A stretch of DNA of 64,000 nt from Fomes fomentarius. Taxonomy: Eukaryota > Basidiomycota > Agaricomycetes > Polyporales > Polyporaceae. This document shows, piece after piece, positions 58,832-64,000 of the stretch. Position 1 is the stretch's first letter. Each line of letters begins with the position of its first letter. The notes beneath the pieces are model-generated. The model was given only the letters and a program-made list of their open reading frames with translations. It was not told the origin of the DNA and did no database searches. Location of the stretch: NCBI GenBank assembly GCA_022606135.1, contig JABYQN010000005.1, positions 2,914,001 through 2,978,000 of the forward strand, read 5' to 3'. The translations under genes were made by a program, and so were the position numbers.

Positions 58832-60865
58832 CATGATGTGTACGTCCGTACGCACGTTCTGCATTCTGACTGGTACAAGCCGGGTGGAGCCTTCTTGCTT
58901 CTATCACCCGCCGGTCGAGCGCATGTCTTCCAATGTCGGATCGTGGTGTGCCCAATATCGCTATATGGTCGTTCTCTGGCATGTTCCACGTAGCAACAAC
59001 GAAACGGCGCGGCACAGACCTTGGACGTTTCAATGCATCTAAGCATATGCGTACGTACCTATGAAGATGCAGTATGGCCTCAACGAAGAAGTGATTTCGC
59101 TTCTATTACCAGAAGCACACGCCCCGCACTCTCACCCTTCCCAAACTCGCCGTGTCGTTTGACACCTGTCTGAGAATACACTTGGACAGCACTTTGCGTT
59201 CAGCGCTATCCAGGGGTTTGAAATTTCATGACCTGAGAGCGCTCTCGGGTGAGAACGCTTCCTTGATTGCTGGACTTCGGTGTGATGTAGCATGTCGGAC
59301 TGATCATATCTGTTCCCGATCCCTTGTCCTAACTCGTGCCTCTCTGTGAACTGAGCTTCTCGCCATGAATGATAGAGACACGGAAGGTCGAAATGTTCTG
59401 CATTTTCTTCAAAGTCAGCTCGACCGACGATGACTCATTTCAATCATGGTTTGCCCGTGATGGAGCACACATTGGACCTGGCGCTCCTCTTGAGATATCG
59501 AAGGTGTCGGGTTTGAACGTCTATTATGCGTACTCGGCGCCGATGCTGCTGGCACGAATAGGGCGTAGTTCCTTGGGAAGCGGCTCATCGTCCGCGGGTT
59601 AATGTCGAGCTACTTTGAACAAATAGTGGTCTAGTGCTCAAGTGTCCAGACCTATGCAAAGAAGGTGGTGCAGGGTGAATGAATCGGGCGAGGTTTTTAC
59701 TTTATGAAGTTACAAGCACACGATAGAACGGCGGTGAATGCACAGGCAAGTGTGCACAGCACTGTATCAAGATGTGGAGGTCGCGAGCTGCGGTGCAGTA
59801 TCAGCGAGGGAGAGAAGGGTACAAGCCATATGCAGAGAAATCTTTGACCGGTTGAAGTTGGAACTCTGCTCCACCTGAGACTGCGCAATTGCCACGTCTG
59901 GTTAACAGTTAGCTGTTACTAACATCGGGCATGGTGCAGCCTACGATCTGCCGTGTGGGCTCACTCCCGGAATTGGTTTCGTCACTCGGACCTTGTGTTA
60001 GTTGCCGGAGGAACAGTGTACAAGAGTTCTCTTCCCCTCGACCGAGTCGGGTGGAAGAGGCAAACCACCCATAAAGTCTCCAGTTCTACTGCTTTAGCCT
60101 TGATCCTTGAAATGCAGTCCACAGTTAACGCACCCTTAGCTACCAATCAACGCTGACAGGAGTCAATACACCATGGTCCGGTGATCAAGGAGATGCGAGG
60201 ATCAGTAAGGAGCTTGCTGTCCGGGATCTGAGATGTCCTTTCCAGAATGGACTATCAGGCAGACAAGGTCAGGGTGTAGATGGCGTTGGAGTATAGAAGT
60301 GCCGAACCATGTCTCGCGCCAAGCCTTGAACATCCAAGTAAGTGGTGAGCTCAACTGAGAATGCGGCTACTGAGTTCTTACCAGTATACTTAGGCGCTGT
60401 CTGAAGTTGAACCTTGTCATTGCATCATCGTACAATCTGATTAGGGAACTCCATGTTTGTGTTTTTCTCTGGGCTACACACTTTGGTGACTCGGTACGCA
60501 TATTTTCTAGGAAGAAGGACCTCTCTAGAACAGTGGTGGATAAGTCATCCAAACGTCAATGAGTACTATTTGATAGTTTGCTGCCAGTGCTCGTAGGTGG
60601 GCAACATACAAAAACCGTGCAGCCCTCAACTCCCATAGTTACTCACGTAGGCAGTGATAAGTCAGTATTGAGGTCGAGGTGATAGTGGAGATGGGCAAAC
60701 GATCATGTGAAAGGGCAGGGCAATATCCACTAGGTGATTGCTCCGACCTCGAGCGCAGTTCTGTTGGGATTGAACTTGACTATAAGATATAGGTCAACTC
60801 CACGCCATGGAGAGTATCAATCCCATCCAGAGTTCGCTGCTCCATATTTCTCATCCTCACTTCTC
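58832..60865. other. Intergenic, 2 kb, no gene recognised
   Basis: Only short fragmented frames on both strands; no family motif or splice-consistent structure found. Confidence 0.4.
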
Positions 60866-62679
60866 ATGTCTTCCAATGATAGCCTGAGCACTGCCGACAT
60901 GCGCAACTTCACGCATGCTGCGTTATACTACATAGAACAAGCCTCATACCTGGCGGCAGACAGTGAATTATCGCGGCAAACCGAGGGAATGGAGCTCAAA
61001 AAAACTGTCTTCTGCACGGGATTCTATGGTGCGGTATCTCCACTTGTAAATCAATGAAGGCCACCAATACTGAAACAATGCTGGGCAGCCTTATTCACCG
61101 CTCTCGCTGCAGCCGCCGCTCTCATATTGATCAAGTCAGAAAATGCCGCTCTCATTGGTATAAAGAAATATTGTTTGACCAACTCTGATTTTTCAGGCAG
61201 AGAAAAACCAGCCATCTAAATGCCACAGTTTTGCTCGGCGCCATCTGTGTCCTCTATGTTGCCACTACAGTATACTGGATACTGTTGCTCTGGGTAACGA
61301 TGTCCGACTACGGCGACCTCATCTACCCTGTTCAGCGCATCCAGTCGTTGCTCAATAATACCGTCGATTGCATAGAGACGGGTGTAGAATATTCCGGCGC
61401 AACACCACAGTGCAATACTTCCGTTCTTGACCTCGGAGGCAATTTCACATCCGCGTCGGAGTCAATAGCCTACAATGCGAAACCAGACCACAAATTTGTA
61501 GCTCAGGAGTGCGCTAATCTTGCTGCCCTCACTACTAATGTGAGCGACAGTTTATCATCTTGTTATTGGGGTTTGCTGCAGAATCTGATCAGCTTGCACT
61601 GGCAGGTCGCTATCGGTGATGCGATTGTATGGTGGCGGGCTATAGTAGTGTGGCAGCGGAATCGAGTGGTGTACGGGCTCGCTATAGTTGTGGTTGGAGC
61701 AACGTTTGGTATGTTTCTGAAGGCCCACTCGGTGGTGTGGCTTGCTTTTGAAGCTGAAACTGAAGTCTCACTTATATCTTGGACAGTCCTAGGCGCAGGA
61801 GGCGCCACGCTCGCGTGTCTTCCGAAGGTCGCGCAGCATGACATATCTTTGTCACAGAAGTACAGGATATTCATCAACAGCGAAGCTATATTTGGAGCAA
61901 CCGTTCAAATCGGAGGATTTGCAGGGTCGTGCTTGTCGCTCGCGACAAACTTGACTGCGACTTCGCTCATTGGTTACCAAGCATGGTGCGTGATTGACGT
62001 TCTGGAAATGAAGATGTCATGAAATAAGGAGGAACATCCTTCAGGGCTCATCGACAACTCGTAAAGGATCATCTTCGCGCAGGGTCTAGGCGAACACGAG
62101 TGGAGAATCTCCTCTTCCTGCTGGTTGAGTCGGGTGTGATATATTGTATTTTATGGGTTCGCCATCTGCGATATGTTCCGGTCTCCCATCGCTATCTCAT
62201 ATAAGCCCCTTTCAGGTCATTGTAGCGGTGTACCTTGGGCTTGCGTCCATATTCTACCGGAACGGGTCCCCCCGATTCTTACAGGTCTTCGATCTCCTAG
62301 TACAAGGAGCTCTAGTTCCCATAATTGTGGGTATATTTCTTTGAGACTCCATGGTACTATGTGTATTGAAGGATTATCCATGGTTCGATAGGGAATATAT
62401 CCAACCGCAATCATGGTCATCTGCGCCCTCAAGAAGTCGCTCAACGACTCCACACAGATCAGCCTCAGGATCCCTACTCTAAACTCCATTCCCCAAGATC
62501 CAGAGCAGGTCCACGATATTGATTTGACTGGAGCGGGAGTGGCCCGAGCTAGAGCCGACGAATTGGGCGGTGTAGAAGAGCCGTACTCTTATACTGAAAC
62601 AAGGATAAGTCTCGGATTCGGTGATGATCATGATGTTGCTCCAGCCGGAGTGAATGGAGAACCAGTGGTGTCACCATAA
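60866..62679 (+). CDS. Multi-pass membrane protein with large glycosylated loop
   Basis: Six exons (60866-61028, 61089-61134, 61197-61985, 62045-62156, 62216-62326, 62392-62679) sum to 1509 nt, 502 aa. Helices include FYAALFTALAAAALILIK, ATVLLGAICVLYVATTVYWILLL, VAIGDAIVWWRAIVVWQ, VYGLAIVVVGATFGM, GLASIFY and a late helix before ICALKKSLND. Between the second and third helices lies a loop of about 100 residues with sequons NNT, NTS, NFT and NVS and several Cys, so it is probably extracellular. The motif IGDAIVWWRAIVVWQRNRVVY and the tail motif AWRAHRQLVKDHLR with VENLLFLLVESGVIYCILW mark a common basidiomycete family of seven-helix proteins without assigned function. The C-terminal tail is acidic. 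All splice joins are in phase; donors GTCAGA (61135) and GTTCGC (62157) are slightly weak. Confidence 0.8.
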
Positions 62680-64000
62680 CATTCCATACACCTTCGTTGT
62701 CATGTATGGCCGTGAACGTCTTTCACGTCTTCTCTCTTGCTAGGCTTCAGATTGGAGAAGATTTTCTAGCATTGATAACCGGACCGTCTCACCTTGTGAG
62801 CACATTCCTCAAAACGTAAGTCGCTAATGTGCGTTAATGTTGCGCGATATTGGCAGGAATATCTGTTCGTCACACTTCACCGTTACGTGCCAGCGCAAAC
62901 CTCGCATTGATGTGCACAAATCCCGTTACGTCGAGTCCTGGAACGTAGGATCAAAGTCGTCTGACAATGCCCTGAATGCAGCACTGACCTGCAGCCTGCA
63001 TTCCGACGCGTGTATCGATGTTTATTGATTGTCCGCCATTCACCTTGCGACATGCTTCTGGATAGACTCAAGAACCAGATGATCGGGACCCACGCGACCT
63101 GTCAATCGGAGTATAAAAGCGTGGCGTAGCGGACCTTAAACCGAACGGCTGGTATCGAGCGTAGCTTCTGGGCAACTTAAAATGCGGCGAACAACGAATA
63201 GTGCATGTGATGCGCCCTCACACTCACATAACTACCTGTTTTCTAGAGCAGAATGCTATCCAATACCCCTGGTACTTTGGCGCGCCACCAACCGGCAAGT
63301 TCAGGCATCCTCATGATGTCGCTCTACCCCTAGTCTTGTCTTGAGCCCTCCCGCGCAGTCACCTGAGACTTCTTTGTGATATCATCTGGGAGCCGGAGGG
63401 CGACATATCGATGTCTTCCCTGATGCTAAAATGGTTTGGTCTGGAGTAACGAATCACCAACGAAAATGTTGGAATAGAGGTGAGCCCGCTGTCATGTTGT
63501 CGATCGATCGGGTTTGTTTCCCCGCCGGCGCTCCAGATATATCTTACTTACGCAGCAGCGTGTAGTGGCTGCCAGTCCCTGCAGTGTTGGCCTGGCCTAT
63601 GCTGTGATTTAGATGGCAATGCACAATCATTCAGCTGGTCGAACAACGTCGAATTCCGTCGGTGTATTAGAGGACAGTGATCAAGTGACCGTCAAGACCA
63701 CTCGTGTAAGTGTACTTCCGTACTTACGTGATCCGCGAGGATCGCAAACTCGAAACCCCAGGCGGGGAAGAATCCGAATCACTAGACAATTAGTCTATCT
63801 TCTGTAGATGTCCTGACACGTGCGTGCTCCATGATGTCTCAAGACTCAGCAGTGCTCAAGACTATTTTCAGGGGACTAAGCCCTTGACGGCCCAACAGCT
63901 CATGCCATCCTCTCAGTGTGGCTGGCGAACGTCGGGTCCTTGGAAAGAGGCAAGCTCTTACCAGCGTTCCATTCAGCTGGCCCTGTCGCAACCCACATAC
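62680..64000. other. Intergenic to window edge
   Basis: No gene recognised. A strong TATAAAAG at 63112-63119 precedes an ATG at 63181 that opens only a short frame, so a gene may begin here with unresolved exons. Confidence 0.4.
63112..63119 (+). promoter_or_regulatory. Possible TATA box, no assigned gene
   Basis: TATAAAAG is a strong TATA match; the first downstream ATG (63181) opens MRRTTNSACDAPSHSHNYLF and stops within about 45 codons. Confidence 0.3.

Noticed and set aside
1..64000. CRISPR arrays, rRNA operons, complete transposons or a biosynthetic gene cluster
   Set aside because: No regularly spaced direct repeats, no rRNA signature, no transposase or reverse transcriptase motif, and no PKS, NRPS or terpene synthase motif were seen.

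Overview
The window is nuclear DNA from a filamentous basidiomycete, most likely a polypore-like Agaricomycete. The evidence is dense short introns (mostly 50-65 nt, GT-AG, CTRAY-like branch points), several families largely or wholly restricted to basidiomycetes (DUF6535, DUF6533, multi-pass membrane proteins, expanded degenerate F-box proteins), and intron-bearing eukaryotic tRNA. I resolved exon structures by hand for most genes by requiring phase-consistent splice sites and totals divisible by three; these are predictions without transcript support.

Layout. 1-2658: 3' part of a DUF6535 membrane protein gene. 2771-3832 (-) and 4216-5451 (+): a divergent pair, a HAD type II hydrolase and a MORG1/WDR83-like WD40 protein. 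5741-8555: tandem aldo-keto reductases. 9491-11031: F-box-like protein. 11700-15982: a 14-exon protein with helical N-terminus, EF-hand and ZZ-like zinc fingers, interrupted by a one-base frameshift. 16812-18625: membrane-anchored coiled-coil protein. 19504-23588: an F-box pseudogene and a related F-box-like gene. 24113-26048: a CipC-like protein with a Gly-rich tail. 27724-29630 (-): a basic nuclear protein. 32668-33890 (-): a second, inverted copy of the F-box pseudogene. 34210-34302: tRNA-Ser(GCT) with an 11-nt intron. 34695-35781: a basic/acidic protein with a weakly XPA-like segment. 36958-41252 (-): two DUF6533 seven-helix genes. 42178-45769 (-): a 13-exon fusion of aspartyl-tRNA synthetase with a DUF2156 aminoacyl-tRNA transferase domain, the architecture of ergosteryl-aspartate synthase (ErdS). 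46420-46492: tRNA-Arg(TCT). 47237-51701: two related multi-pass membrane proteins. 52148-53365 (-): single-exon F-box protein. 53787-54577: mitochondrial-type J-domain protein. 55570-56985: second CipC-like paralogue with a His/Gly-rich tail ending in a CaaX-like motif. 57282-58831: QRI7/TsaD tRNA threonylcarbamoyladenosine protein. 60866-62679: a third multi-pass membrane protein with a large glycosylated loop.

There is no operon logic or obvious secondary-metabolite cluster. The themes are (i) tRNA-linked biology (AspRS-DUF2156 fusion, QRI7, two tRNA genes), (ii) local and dispersed duplication with decay (AKR pair, CipC-like pair, F-box family, DUF6533 pair, multi-pass membrane family), and (iii) several lineage-specific proteins of unknown function. 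The most biologically striking gene is the ErdS-type fusion; the least understood are the EF-hand/ZZ protein, the CipC-like/Gly-rich pair and the basic nuclear protein.
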